A stretch of 64,000 nucleotides of DNA from an uncultured Treponema sp. (GCA_937902125.1 CALDIB010000030.1:1-64000), one strand, 5' to 3'. Shown: positions 36,901 through 45,659, counted from the stretch's first letter. Translations and numbers: made by a program. Notes: generated by a model from the letters alone, not told the origin.

Positions 36901-38434
36901 TTCAAATTACCAAGACTTGGATTTGACAATAAAAAATTCCGTTCCCTTCAACATGAAAATAAAGGGAAGCGTCAGCAAAGAATTTTTGAATGTCGGAGTG
37001 TCCGACATTCAAATCAACGGACGCGAGCTCTTAAATTCTCTTGGAATAAACGTGGCAAGAATTTACAAGGGAATCGCGGGCGGCGCCTTTAATTTAATCG
37101 GGCCTCCTTCAAATCCCGGTTTCTACGGCCAGATTGACATTCCAGACGCGGAATTCAATTTCCCAAATTTCTTTAAAAAACGCGCGTCAACGCCAATGCT
37201 TTCTCTTTTCTTGGAGGGCTCTCAATTCTACACCGAGCCGACCCGCTGTCTTTTGCAAAAGCAGCCGCTGGATGTAACCGTAAACATACAGATGAACAAG
37301 CTGGCCTTTGAAAGCCTTGACGTTCGGGTTCAAACCATTGACAACAATTTTGTTCCGCTTAACATGAATCTTTCCGAAATGCATGTCAAGGGCGACTTCT
37401 TGGCCGACATGACCATCGCTTTGGAAAACGACACGATTGGCGTTTCCGGAGAGCTTACCGCAAAGAACGCAAACGCCGAGTTTGGCGCCACAAGATTGAA
37501 CGAAATCATTTCAGGCCTTGCGTCTGACGATGACAACGACGATGACGACGACATGCCCGTGGACGTTGACCTGCGCATTAAGGCCGCGCAGAGGGTTCAA
37601 ATATCCTATACAACATTCCTGCGCGCGGTTATTGTTCCCGGCACTGAACTTGACGTTTCTTATTCAGGAGAAAGCAAGCGCCTTTCCCTTGACGGCGAGG
37701 TTCCAATTAGAAGCGGCGAAATTGTTTACTTGAATTCCAGCTTCTTTATTCGCGAGGGAAAAATTCACTTTAGGAACAGCGACGAAAGTTTTGACCCCAG
37801 CGTTTCGATTTTGGCTGAATGCAAAACTCGGGACGAAAACAGCGAGCCTTGCACGATTACCCTTGAGGTTGAAAACCAGCGTCTAAGCCAGTTGACTCCC
37901 CGTCTTAGCGCCAGCCCGGCCAAATCAGAACGGGAAATTATGGAAATCTTGGGCGCCATAATGACCGCCAATTCCAACAACGCGGCGTCATTAGCCCTTG
38001 CCACTGGCGACTACGCGCTTCAAACCGTTTTTGTAAGAAGATTGGAAAACGCATTGCGTGATTTCTTCAAATTTGATATATTCTCTGTAAGGACAATGGT
38101 TGTTCAAAACGCCGTAAAGCAGGGCGTAAGTCGAGATTCTTCCGGTTCGGACAATTTGGCCGGTAACTATTTGGACGGTACGACTGTTTATATTGGTAAG
38201 TACATAGGCGAATCGTTATTCGCGGACGGAATGCTTAGGCTCAATTACGATAAAAACCGCATTGACAGCGACTATACGTATGACGGCATATCGTTTAGGC
38301 CCGAAGTGGGATTTGAATTGGCGGCTCCTTTTGCTAAAATTAGATGGAGCATGTCTCCCGATTTGGAAAGCATTCTCAACATGAAGCTTGTTGAGAACAC
38401 CGCGTTGACGTTGTCATGGAAGTTAAGTTTTTAA
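33965..38434 (+). CDS. tamB: TamB-like translocation and assembly protein (DUF490)
   Basis: A 1489-residue envelope protein. One N-terminal membrane anchor (IGLCVFFFLSLLVAVNRLLHP) precedes a very long beta-rich region, expected to form a hydrophobic groove carrying phospholipids or assisting outer-membrane proteins. The C-terminal DUF490 region is clear (LDGEVPIRSGEIVYLNSSFFIREGKIHFRN, in part, and LGAIMTANSNNAASLALATGDY). An unusual aspartate run lies at about 1188-1196. The next genes are bamA and skp, so this is an outer-membrane biogenesis operon; tamB-bamA adjacency is typical of spirochetes. Confidence 0.88.
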   Translation: MKFKQRYIKIGLCVFFFLSLLVAVNRLLHPVYERIGAQIQKTVQAFRSDLKDAAGLDISYKSLSPSVLSLININGISVVDAKSGLEVASIERLSLGYSLRDLFSGNAKNSVENLTLRDVEIKILSQKNDFWLRQILERRKAGQEIELEEKSGGERVREFLENLDFNNITLNLGADIRVYRLRFLFEAASDSFEANISKAFVAARGQTKVDANFSGAFFASVKNQRLSGSLDFSALIPRGVDGSSAVLRFSNLSALNYRARFVGFLAEYRSQVLSFKMLPSARNVYAEASADFNSGDILAKLYADGFDLNNFVQTTKNDALTKGLFSMNFSLSADAKYNYKNGVFGYSSSGDIFVPGSVIPAKNFQSDTIVSYSLSGDQNKITIPYFKTSGDRYNLSFDGAFDFAAKRPSGTFAVESFVLPNGGVVSTEIFIDAYQNGFMCFAPQVFLGQNVFTAAQLTLRPVADSWDWTFEVSDYSHDGDPGVVSLFGSYSPLTKASQASLSFSAIYIDSMVKTAAFFAEENMQPLLLAGADAVQSYVFSCDTFASGVGKEFSFSVPYAILANTKRDDQMLILEADGNQQTFQLSRLEFVFGGQKLLMDGIIEKFPESTDRLLSGRLELNGIPYSFSGLANKNWLEINSEYGMRFTLNTDTSGEIAVLNGSFEATGFPVKINDNTFSFTTESSFSYSIDKGIRALVPYFDGRLLEGTSSLNPVVTFSANIDQSGVFFDNMAYSDNVSVLNGSGVFLYRFEQDLFESADFNFDLSNSLGLEKVALYGNIINSLKTPLTVGSLFSGSFISNLFITANFDIQSLRSSRFFAESEDSDTVNANIVAQGMIGNPFVTIDIPSAVMTIQGKPLSLRAQAIVEDKVFSIQEAEADWDESKITNVLATFDQKTWDGDLTFDLKTKIFGKDVLASAKAKIQALSEVSKGVPDSLSVDFDAAEKRIDKKGGEKYHLGVMKIQDQLILSTSQNIGLSGTVSNYQDLDLTIKNSVPFNMKIKGSVSKEFLNVGVSDIQINGRELLNSLGINVARIYKGIAGGAFNLIGPPSNPGFYGQIDIPDAEFNFPNFFKKRASTPMLSLFLEGSQFYTEPTRCLLQKQPLDVTVNIQMNKLAFESLDVRVQTIDNNFVPLNMNLSEMHVKGDFLADMTIALENDTIGVSGELTAKNANAEFGATRLNEIISGLASDDDNDDDDDMPVDVDLRIKAAQRVQISYTTFLRAVIVPGTELDVSYSGESKRLSLDGEVPIRSGEIVYLNSSFFIREGKIHFRNSDESFDPSVSILAECKTRDENSEPCTITLEVENQRLSQLTPRLSASPAKSEREIMEILGAIMTANSNNAASLALATGDYALQTVFVRRLENALRDFFKFDIFSVRTMVVQNAVKQGVSRDSSGSDNLAGNYLDGTTVYIGKYIGESLFADGMLRLNYDKNRIDSDYTYDGISFRPEVGFELAAPFAKIRWSMSPDLESILNMKLVENTALTLSWKLSF

Positions 38435-38453
38435 AAAATTTGGAGTTTTTGTT

Positions 38454-40850
38454 ATGCGCTCTCAGTTAAAAAAAGTTTTTCTTCTTCTATTAATATTTTG
38501 CTCTTTCGCGTCCTTTTCTTTTGGCCAAGAAAGCGACGATTGGTATTTGGACAAACCGATTTCAAGGATTACATTCAAGGGCTTAAAAAGCGTCCGGCAG
38601 TCTGACCTTTCAGGCCTTACGTCAAGCTACATAGGACAAAAATTTCAAGACTGTTTTTACGACTTGCTGAACCGTTTGGAGGCTTTGAACTACTTTGAGG
38701 AAATCTCTCCCGGAGCCATCCACGATTCGGGCGACGGAATGATTCTTGTCCTTTCTGTTGTTGAAAAGCCTGTTGTCAGCGCCATAAAATTCAAGGGCAA
38801 TAGAAAGGTTAGGAACCCTCCGTTAAAAGAGGCGATTTCGATAAAAGTGGGAAACGTCTATTCTGATTCCGACGCCCTCATTGACGAGCGCGCGATTCGC
38901 GACGTTTACCTTGAAAAGGGCTTTTCTTCAGTGCGAGTTTCCCATATATACGAAGAAACCGATTCGGGCATTGTCGTCACTTTTGTCATCAACGAAGGAA
39001 ACTCAATTTCTGTTGTTGGCGTTAACTTTGAGGGAAACTCGGCCTTTCCCTCAAAAAAGCTAAAAAAACAGACAAAACTCAAGACCGCCGGAGTCATATC
39101 CAAGGGCGCGTTTAAAGAAAGCCAGCTTGAAATTGACCGCCAAATGATTTCAAAGTTTTACATGGACCGAGGTTATCTTGACTTTCATATTATCGACGTT
39201 ACCCGCGACATAACTCACAACGACAAAAAAGACCGGGACGAGATGACCATCACTTACTATTTGTATGAAGGCTCGGTTTACACTTTTGACGGTTTGACAT
39301 TCAACGGAAACAAAGTTTTTTCAACGGAGCGCTTGGAATCTCTTGTAAGCATAAAGAAAGGAGAAGTCTTCAACGCCACAAAATTTCAAGCCTCCATGGC
39401 CAATGTAAGCGATTTGTATTACGAAAACGGCTACACCGAAAACTCTTTTCAACCCGCTGAAAACCGCGACACGACCGAAAGAAAGGTGTCGTATGTTTTG
39501 AACATAACGGAACGGGACAGAAGCCATGTTGAGCGGGTTATAGTGCGTGGAAACGAAAAGACAAAGGATTTTGTAATCACCCGCGAACTTCCCATAGAAA
39601 GCGGAGACGTTTTTTCAAAAGCCAAGATTTCAAACGGCCTTAGAAACTTGTATAACTTGCAGTATTTTTCAAACGTTGTTCCAACTGTAGAGCCTGGAAG
39701 CGATTCAAACCTTGTCAATTTGATTATTTCGGTTGAAGAGCAGCACACCAATTCAATTGAGTTTGGCGTGACATTTACAGGAGTGACTCGCTCCGACGAA
39801 TTGCCATTTTCGCTTTTTGCCAAGTGGTCAAACTCCAACCTTTTTGGCTTGGGAAAAACCGTTTCTGTGGGAACGACACTTTCGCCAAACGAGCAGTCCA
39901 TCAGCCTTGGCTATTCGCAACGCTGGCTATGGAATCTGCCGATTGAATGGTCTGAAAGCCTTTCTTTTTCGCACGCAAAAGCCACAGCGCTGAGAATGTA
40001 TTGGACTGACACAGGCGTTGTTGACGGGTCTAATTATTACATGCAGTATCAGCGCTGGCAGGTTGGCGCCGAACATGCTTTGGCCCGCCGATGGATGCCA
40101 AACTGGGCCATTTTGACTTTGTCCGGCGGTTTGACAAACACGCTGACAAATTACATTTACGATTCAAAGCTTTATGTTCCTCTTGACATTGGAATCAGCC
40201 GTTACGCCAACAACTGGGGATTCGCAAACTCAATTTGGACAAAATGGTCTATGGACGGTCGCGACATAAACTACGACCCGTCAAAGGGTTGGTTTGCCAG
40301 CGAAAGAATCGCTTGGTTTGGCTTGCTTCCGGTTGAAACTGACTTTTACTTTAGGAGCGACACAAAGCTTGAAGGCTACGCGACTTTGTTCAATATTCCC
40401 GTTTCCGAAAAATGGAACTTTAAGCTTGTCTTCGCGGCCTTGTCAACGCTTTCTTTCCAAGAGCCGGCTCCAGGCTCTTCGGTCAGCGACATTCACAAGC
40501 TTTATGTTGACGGAATGTTTAACGGACGGGGTTGGACCAACATTTACAACAGCGTCAAGGGCAAGGCCATGTTCAGCCAAAACTTGGAGCTTCGATTTCC
40601 TGTCATTCCAAGAATGCTGGCTTTGGACGGATTCTTTGACGCGGTTGTCATTAAGAACGATTTGCATGACCTTCTTACAAACTCAAGCGTAAACGACTTT
40701 TACTTTAGCTTTGGACCGGATGTCCGCATCTTGATGCCCCAGTTCCCCTTGCGCATTTTGCTTGCCAACTGCTTTAGGGTTCAAAACGGCAAGTTCTCTT
40801 GGGGCGACACATGGAAGTTTGTCCTTTCGTTCAACCTTGTCAACAAATGA
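38454..40850 (+). CDS. bamA: Outer-membrane protein assembly factor BamA
   Basis: A 798-residue outer-membrane beta-barrel that inserts other barrel proteins. A signal peptide (to about residue 24, FSFGQ) is followed by five POTRA domains: ISRITFKGLKSV, ISAIKFKGNRKV, ISVVGVNFEGNSAFP, YTFDGLTFNGNKVF and VERVIVRGNEKTKDFVI mark their first strands. The barrel starts near 440. NGRGW at 690-694 corresponds to the conserved loop-6 (V/I)RGF/Y motif. The T. pallidum counterpart (Tp92/TP0326) is a surface antigen. GGAG precedes the start, 19 bases after tamB. Confidence 0.95.
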   Translation: MRSQLKKVFLLLLIFCSFASFSFGQESDDWYLDKPISRITFKGLKSVRQSDLSGLTSSYIGQKFQDCFYDLLNRLEALNYFEEISPGAIHDSGDGMILVLSVVEKPVVSAIKFKGNRKVRNPPLKEAISIKVGNVYSDSDALIDERAIRDVYLEKGFSSVRVSHIYEETDSGIVVTFVINEGNSISVVGVNFEGNSAFPSKKLKKQTKLKTAGVISKGAFKESQLEIDRQMISKFYMDRGYLDFHIIDVTRDITHNDKKDRDEMTITYYLYEGSVYTFDGLTFNGNKVFSTERLESLVSIKKGEVFNATKFQASMANVSDLYYENGYTENSFQPAENRDTTERKVSYVLNITERDRSHVERVIVRGNEKTKDFVITRELPIESGDVFSKAKISNGLRNLYNLQYFSNVVPTVEPGSDSNLVNLIISVEEQHTNSIEFGVTFTGVTRSDELPFSLFAKWSNSNLFGLGKTVSVGTTLSPNEQSISLGYSQRWLWNLPIEWSESLSFSHAKATALRMYWTDTGVVDGSNYYMQYQRWQVGAEHALARRWMPNWAILTLSGGLTNTLTNYIYDSKLYVPLDIGISRYANNWGFANSIWTKWSMDGRDINYDPSKGWFASERIAWFGLLPVETDFYFRSDTKLEGYATLFNIPVSEKWNFKLVFAALSTLSFQEPAPGSSVSDIHKLYVDGMFNGRGWTNIYNSVKGKAMFSQNLELRFPVIPRMLALDGFFDAVVIKNDLHDLLTNSSVNDFYFSFGPDVRILMPQFPLRILLANCFRVQNGKFSWGDTWKFVLSFNLVNK

Positions 40851-40865
40851 TATTCTTGTTATAAT
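40837..40865 (+). promoter_or_regulatory. Promoter of skp-mutS at the end of bamA
   Basis: TTGTCA (40837-40842), a 17-bp spacer and TATAAT (40860-40865), spanning the bamA stop codon. It would allow skp-mutS expression apart from tamB-bamA; the predicted leader of about 21 bases carries GAGGAG. Confidence 0.7.
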
Positions 40866-40892
40866 AAACGGCGTTTTATCGAGGAGTTTTAC

Positions 40893-41411
40893 ATGAAAAA
40901 AATTTTTGCCTTTGCGTTTTCTGTTTTTGCGGCAGGAGCCTTGTTCGCGCAACAACACATAACTAATTTTGGCGTTGTGGACACAACGCAGGTTTACGAG
41001 CAGTTCTTTAAGAATTCTTCCGCCGTAAAATCTTACGAAGAAAAAAGGGCCTCCTTTCAGGAGGAAATAAGCCGCCGCGCTGACGAAATCCGAGACTTGC
41101 AGGCAAAATTGCAGGAGGCCCAAGATTTGGGAATGGATTCCGATGTCAAGCGCTATCAGGATTCAATAAAAATCAAATCCTCAAGCCTCAAGACTTACAC
41201 TCAGCAAAAAAATCAAGAGCTCAGCAACATAAAGAAAAACCTTTCAAACAACAACGAGTTTTACAAAAACTTGAACCGCACGATAAAAAAAGTCGCTGAA
41301 AACGAAGGACTTTCCATGGTAATCAACTTGCAGCAAAGCAATTCGATTTTATGGTACAGCCCTGCCGTTGACATTACCGACAAAGTGATTGAATCTTTGG
41401 AACAACAGTAA
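40893..41411 (+). CDS. skp: Skp/OmpH-family periplasmic chaperone
   Basis: 172 residues with a signal peptide (MKKIFAFAFSVFAAGALFAQ). The mature protein starts with a short beta segment (NFGVVDTTQVYEQF) followed by two long helices (SYEEKRASFQEEISRRADEI... and KTYTQQKNQELSNIKKN...), the tentacle architecture of the family, and a C-terminal ILWYSPAVDITDKVIESL. It protects unfolded outer-membrane proteins on their way to BamA, consistent with its position directly downstream. Its stop codon shares one base with the mutS ATG. Confidence 0.92.
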   Translation: MKKIFAFAFSVFAAGALFAQQHITNFGVVDTTQVYEQFFKNSSAVKSYEEKRASFQEEISRRADEIRDLQAKLQEAQDLGMDSDVKRYQDSIKIKSSSLKTYTQQKNQELSNIKKNLSNNNEFYKNLNRTIKKVAENEGLSMVINLQQSNSILWYSPAVDITDKVIESLEQQ

Positions 41412-44014
41412 TGGCAGACCTTACTCCTTTAATGGAGCAATACAACAAGCTTAAAAGCGAGCATAAGGACGAGGTTCTTTTGTTTCGCGTCGGAGATTTT
41501 TACGAAATGTTCGACGACGACGCAAAGGAAGTTTCCCGCCTGATTAATTTGACATTGACCCATAAGGGCGCCAATCCCATGTGCGGCATTCCTTACCACG
41601 CCGCCAAGGTTTACATAGCCCGCCTTTTGCGCCTTGGAAAAAAGCTTGCGGTGGCGGAACAAATCGGAGACGTTAGCCCCGGCGGCGGGTTGACAGAGCG
41701 CAAGGTTGTGGAGGTAATCACTCCCGGCACTGTGGTTGACGACGATTACCTTGAGCGGGGAAACAACAATTTTTTGGCCGCCCTTTCAATCCAAAAGGGC
41801 AAGGCGGCCTTTGCCTTTGTTGACGTGAGCACTTCCGAATTTTTGGCCACGTCTTGGCCCGCCTCAAAAATGGCCGACAATTTTTCAAAGGAATTGGACA
41901 GGGCAAGCCCCAAGGAACTTTTGCTTCCCCAGTCTTTGCGGGACAATCAAGACATCAACGGAGCGCTTGCGGCCCTTCCCAGGCTTTTGGTTTCATATTA
42001 TCCGGACTGGCATTTTTCAAACCAAAATTCCTATGCCCGCTTGATTAGGCAATTCAAGACAAAAAACTTGTCTTCCTTTGGCCTTGACGAATCCAGCCCC
42101 GAAGTGGCGCCCGCCGGATTTTTGCTGGACTACCTTGACAAAACCACCAACGCGGAACTGGCGCACATTTCAGGAATAAAAACATACAGAGACAGCGACT
42201 ACGTTTTGATTGACGATTCCTCCCGCAGGAATTTGGAAATCCTTCAAAACTTGCGGGACGGCTCTTCAAAATTCACTTTGCTTGAGCGGGTGAACCACAC
42301 TCTTACCGCCATGGGAAACCGCGCCGTCCGCCAGTGGCTTTCTTTTCCCCTTGTGGACATAAAAAAAATCGAAGCGCGGCAAAACCATGTCCGTTTGTTT
42401 TTTGACAACGAAGGCCTTGAAAATTTTTGCCGCGAAAGGCTTTCTTCCATTCTTGACGTTGAGCGCTTGGCAGGCCGAATCGCCATGCAAAAAGCGCACG
42501 CCAAGGACTTGGTGGCGCTTGCCGAAAGCCTAAAGGCTTGGCTTGAAATTCAGGCCGCGCTGTCTTCCTATGATTTTGGCTTGATTGACGAAAGCGGCGC
42601 TCGCTTTATAATTGATTTGATTGGCCGCGGAATTTGCGACGACCCCGCCACTGTCTTTACCGAAGGACGGATGATTAGGCAGGGCTATTCCGCCGAGCTT
42701 GACCATTATAGGGAAGTCCGCGACAATTTTGCAAAAATACTTGACGACTATCTTAATCAAGAAATCGCCGACACGGGAATTCAAAACCTAAAAATAAAGC
42801 ATAACAATTTGGCGGGCTATTTTTTGGAAGTCACCCGCGGCCGCTTGGACAAGGTTCCCAGCCATTTTATAATGCGCCGCTCTCTTACCAACGCCGACCG
42901 CTACACAACTGAAAAACTTCAAAACCTTGAGAGGGAACTTAACGGCGCCAGCGCCAGCATTGTGGAGACGGAAAAAAATCTTTTCCTTGACATCCGCTCA
43001 AAACTTGAGCCTTACGTTCCCTATTTGATGGAAGTCTCCCGTTCCATCGCCTACGCTGACGTGGCCTCGTCTTTCGCGCGCGCGGCAAAACTGGGCCGTT
43101 GGGTTCAGCCCCAAGTTGACGACAGCCTTGATTTTTTTGTCAAGGACGGCCGCCATCCTGTGGTTGAATCTCATTTGCCTTCCGGCGAATTTGTTCCCAA
43201 CGACATTGATATGTCCGCAAAGTCCGAGCCGTCCTTTTTGCTTATTACAGGACCGAACATGGCCGGAAAGTCAACGTATCTTAGGCAGAGCGCCTTAATC
43301 GCCTTGCTCGCGCAAACCGGAAGCTTTGTTCCCGCCTCAAGAGCCAAGATTGGCTTTGTGGATAAAATTTTTTGCCGTGTGGGAGCCAGCGACAACTTGG
43401 CGCGGGGGGAGTCAACCTTTTTGGTAGAGATGACCGAAACCGCTAGAATTTTGCGGGGGGCGAGCGAAAGAAGCCTTGTTATCATGGACGAAGTGGGGCG
43501 GGGCACTTCCACAGAAGACGGCCTTTCCATCGCTTGGGCGGTGAGCGAACATCTGCTGAACAACATAAGATGCCGCGCCCTTTTTGCCACCCACTACCAT
43601 GAGCTTAGCCGCTTGGAGCATTCGGCGCTCCGCTTGCTTTGCATGGATGTAAGGGAAACTGACGGCTCTGTAGTTTTCATGCGAAAAATAAAGGAAGGCG
43701 CGAGCGAAAACTCTTACGGCATTCATGTGGCGGGCTTGGCCGGAATTCCCCAAAGCGTCATTGACCGCGCGAGCCAAATTTTAAGGCATTTGCAAGCCCT
43801 GGCCGCGGAAAAGCCCTTGCTTTCCCAGAACGCGCCTGTTCCTCAAAGTCAAGAGGAGGTCATTGCCGCCCAAAGCGCCGCGGCCGCTCCAGGCCTTTTC
43901 AGCGATGAAGAAATCGTGCTTGACGAGATTTTAAGTTCGGATGTTGACAACCTTACGCCCATGGCCGCCTTGCAATTGGTAAGCCGCTGGAAAAAGGCCT
44001 TGAGCGGCCGCTAG
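41411..44014 (+). CDS. mutS: DNA mismatch repair protein MutS
   Basis: An 867-residue mismatch-recognition ATPase. The Phe-x-Glu motif that wedges into mismatches is F30-Y-E32. The Walker A GPNMAGKS is at 614-621 and Walker B MDEVGRGTS around D693-E694. The signature STFLVEMTE and the ATHYHELSRLE switch are also present. The start overlaps the skp stop (TAATG), so it is translationally coupled to an unrelated chaperone gene, an order I remember from T. pallidum as well. Confidence 0.96.
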   Translation: MADLTPLMEQYNKLKSEHKDEVLLFRVGDFYEMFDDDAKEVSRLINLTLTHKGANPMCGIPYHAAKVYIARLLRLGKKLAVAEQIGDVSPGGGLTERKVVEVITPGTVVDDDYLERGNNNFLAALSIQKGKAAFAFVDVSTSEFLATSWPASKMADNFSKELDRASPKELLLPQSLRDNQDINGALAALPRLLVSYYPDWHFSNQNSYARLIRQFKTKNLSSFGLDESSPEVAPAGFLLDYLDKTTNAELAHISGIKTYRDSDYVLIDDSSRRNLEILQNLRDGSSKFTLLERVNHTLTAMGNRAVRQWLSFPLVDIKKIEARQNHVRLFFDNEGLENFCRERLSSILDVERLAGRIAMQKAHAKDLVALAESLKAWLEIQAALSSYDFGLIDESGARFIIDLIGRGICDDPATVFTEGRMIRQGYSAELDHYREVRDNFAKILDDYLNQEIADTGIQNLKIKHNNLAGYFLEVTRGRLDKVPSHFIMRRSLTNADRYTTEKLQNLERELNGASASIVETEKNLFLDIRSKLEPYVPYLMEVSRSIAYADVASSFARAAKLGRWVQPQVDDSLDFFVKDGRHPVVESHLPSGEFVPNDIDMSAKSEPSFLLITGPNMAGKSTYLRQSALIALLAQTGSFVPASRAKIGFVDKIFCRVGASDNLARGESTFLVEMTETARILRGASERSLVIMDEVGRGTSTEDGLSIAWAVSEHLLNNIRCRALFATHYHELSRLEHSALRLLCMDVRETDGSVVFMRKIKEGASENSYGIHVAGLAGIPQSVIDRASQILRHLQALAAEKPLLSQNAPVPQSQEEVIAAQSAAAAPGLFSDEEIVLDEILSSDVDNLTPMAALQLVSRWKKALSGR

Positions 44015-44035
44015 TCTTTGTCAGAAAATCATTTT

Positions 44036-44105
44036 GCGAGTTTTCGCTCTGCGAAAACTCGTTGGAACAAAAAGCGGCGAGCGTTAGTTCGCCGCTTTTT
44101 GTTCC
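44036..44105. terminator. Double hairpin, bidirectional terminator between mutS and tsaB
   Basis: Hairpin 1: CGAGTTTTCGC (44037-44047) with GCGAAAACTCG (44051-44061), a perfect 11-bp stem with a TCT loop. Hairpin 2: a perfect 17-bp stem, 44064-44080 with 44089-44105, with an 8-base loop and A5/T5 tracts that provide a T-run on either strand. The tsaB stop codon begins at 44084, so the right arm of hairpin 2 is the coding sequence for the last residues of TsaB. Confidence 0.85.
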
Positions 44106-44878
44106 GCCTCGCTTGCCCTAAAGTATTGCGGCCCGTCGTAGTCGGCGAGAGGCGGCAGGCCGTTTTTTATTTTTTCTTCGGCCAAAACAAAAAGGCTTTC
44201 CATGTTGGCGGAGCGGCTTTTTGGCGCCAAAATTTTTCTACCCTTGAACAAGCCACTTTCTTTGCAAGCGTCAAAGAGGGCTTGGGCTTCCAAGCCGCAC
44301 AAAAGAATTCTTTGCGCCGGCCAGCTTTTTTGGCTTTCAAGGCCTTTGGCCGCCTCCTCAATTTTTTGTTCAAGGGCGCTTAAATCCCAGTCGTCGCAGG
44401 GAACAATTTCCTTGTTGTCAAAAAAAGCCTTGGCGTAAAATTTTTCTTTATGCGCGTCTATGGCCGGCAATACTATTCCGTCAAAATCCATGTAGGGCTG
44501 GGCCAAAAAGTCAAGGCTGTTTATTCCGTAAATGGGAACGCGGGAAGAGACGCTTAAATCTTTTAAGGCCACGCCGCCGTCGGATTTTTGTTTTTGCTCA
44601 AGGCCTTTTTCTTCTGCCTTTCCGCCAAAAAGCTCTATGGCTTTAAGGGCCGCAAAAGAAAGCCTCAAGCCTGTAAAAGAGCCGGGGCCTTCGCACAAGG
44701 CCGTGTAGTCCAAGTCCGAAACTTCCAAGTCGGCTTGCTTCAAGACATAATCGATTGCCGGCAAAAGTTTTTCGCTTTGCCTCATTCCAATGTCAAGAAC
44801 AAGGCATGCCAATTTGTCGTCGTTTTTTGCCGCCACGCTTATGCATGAAACGCTTGTGTCCAAAGCCAAGGCTTTCAT
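44084..44878 (-). CDS. tsaB: tRNA threonylcarbamoyladenosine synthesis protein TsaB
   Basis: A 264-residue actin-like ATPase-fold protein, the dimerisation partner of TsaD in t6A37 tRNA modification. LALDTSVSCISVA is the phosphate-1 loop, and CEGPGSFTGLRLSFAALKAI is the family hallmark. It ends in EQKAAN within the terminator hairpin. It overlaps tsaE by four bases. The ORF after TsaE is the usual order for this pair; tsaD is not in this window. Confidence 0.92.
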   Translation of the reverse strand: MKALALDTSVSCISVAAKNDDKLACLVLDIGMRQSEKLLPAIDYVLKQADLEVSDLDYTALCEGPGSFTGLRLSFAALKAIELFGGKAEEKGLEQKQKSDGGVALKDLSVSSRVPIYGINSLDFLAQPYMDFDGIVLPAIDAHKEKFYAKAFFDNKEIVPCDDWDLSALEQKIEEAAKGLESQKSWPAQRILLCGLEAQALFDACKESGLFKGRKILAPKSRSANMESLFVLAEEKIKNGLPPLADYDGPQYFRASEAEQKAAN

Positions 44879-45312
44879 TGTATTTCTCCGTAAGGCCAGT
44901 TTTCAATGTAAATGTCCCGCTCGCTTTCTTTTCCGGGGGAAACTTCAAGGCGGAGGATTATCGTTTTTTTGGGAAGCTCGTCCATGATTTTTTCGCTCCA
45001 TTCAATCAGGCAAACGCCGTCGCCGTACAGCATGTCTTCCGCGCCCAAGTTTGCAAAGTCGTCGGAACCTTGCAAGCGGTAAACGTCAAAATGGTAAAGG
45101 GGAAGCCTTCCTTGATATTCTGAAATCAAGCAAAAAGTGGGGCTGGTGATTGTGTCCTCAACGCCAAGCGCTTGAGCGATTCCCTTTGTGATTGTGGTTT
45201 TTCCGGCGGCCAAAGGGCCTTGAAGCGCCAGCACGTCGCCTTTTTTTAAAAACGCGCCAATCTTTTTTCCCAAGGCCACGCTTTCTTCCACGCTTGAGCT
45301 GTGAAATTTCAT
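44875..45312 (-). CDS. tsaE: tRNA threonylcarbamoyladenosine synthesis ATPase TsaE
   Basis: A 145-residue P-loop ATPase with Walker A GPLAAGKTT, the switch-like TSPTFCLISEY and YHFDVYRL. It drives catalytic turnover of the TsaB-TsaD complex. Its start overlaps the upstream small gene by four bases and its stop overlaps tsaB by four, a tightly coupled three-gene unit. Confidence 0.93.
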   Translation of the reverse strand: MKFHSSSVEESVALGKKIGAFLKKGDVLALQGPLAAGKTTITKGIAQALGVEDTITSPTFCLISEYQGRLPLYHFDVYRLQGSDDFANLGAEDMLYGDGVCLIEWSEKIMDELPKKTIILRLEVSPGKESERDIYIENWPYGEIQ

Positions 45313-45572
45313 ATTGGCAAGGTTCCAGCGTTGTCGTTTTCGTTTATAAAGTCCCGCAAGGCCTTTATTATGGGAAGCGCAGGATAGTTAGGCTGGGTCA
45401 AGAGTTCAACGTCAATTTGTTTGTTGCCAAGCGGGCCTGTCTCTATGCTGAATTCAACGTTTGAATCAACAATTTCTGTCGGAAGCTTAAGCTTGGCGAC
45501 AGCTCGATAGCGCCTTATGTAATAAATCGCGCCCGGTTCGCGCTCGACATTGTTCAATTCAAGTACAGTCAT
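45309..45572 (-). CDS. Small protein of unknown function, first gene of the tsaE-tsaB unit
   Basis: 87 residues, apparently beta-rich in the middle (AKLKLPTEIVDSNVEFSIETGPLGNKQIDVELL, in parts) with a C-terminal helix (ALPIIKALRDFINEND). There is no signal peptide. It has its own promoter (45593-45621) and TAGGA just before the ATG, and overlaps tsaE by four bases. No family recognised; the sequence is too regular and too well placed to be spurious. Confidence 0.65.
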   Translation of the reverse strand: MTVLELNNVEREPGAIYYIRRYRAVAKLKLPTEIVDSNVEFSIETGPLGNKQIDVELLTQPNYPALPIIKALRDFINENDNAGTLPI

Positions 45573-45592
45573 ATTCCTACAAATATTCGTCC

Positions 45593-45621
45593 ATTATAGC
45601 GCCTTTTTCGCTAAAAGGCAA
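45593..45621 (-). promoter_or_regulatory. Promoter of the tsaE-tsaB unit
   Basis: Minus strand TTGCCT (45621-45616), a 17-bp spacer and TATAAT (45598-45593). A hairpin GCCTTTT/AAAAGGC (45601-45619) occupies the spacer and -35 region and may serve as terminator for the upstream PilZ gene. Confidence 0.65.
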
Positions 45622-45633
45622 GCGTTTAGGCAA

Positions 45634-45659
45634 ACTCTAAAAACTGAAGCTTTTAGAGT
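45634..45659 (-). repeat. Partial copy of the three-hairpin repeat (hairpin 1 only)
   Basis: Minus strand ACTCTAAAA, loop GCTTCAGT, TTTTAGAGT. Arm sequence and the CTTCAG loop match hairpin 1 of the copies at 2256 and 8343. It lies seven bases after the PilZ gene stop; the other two hairpins are absent. Confidence 0.65.
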
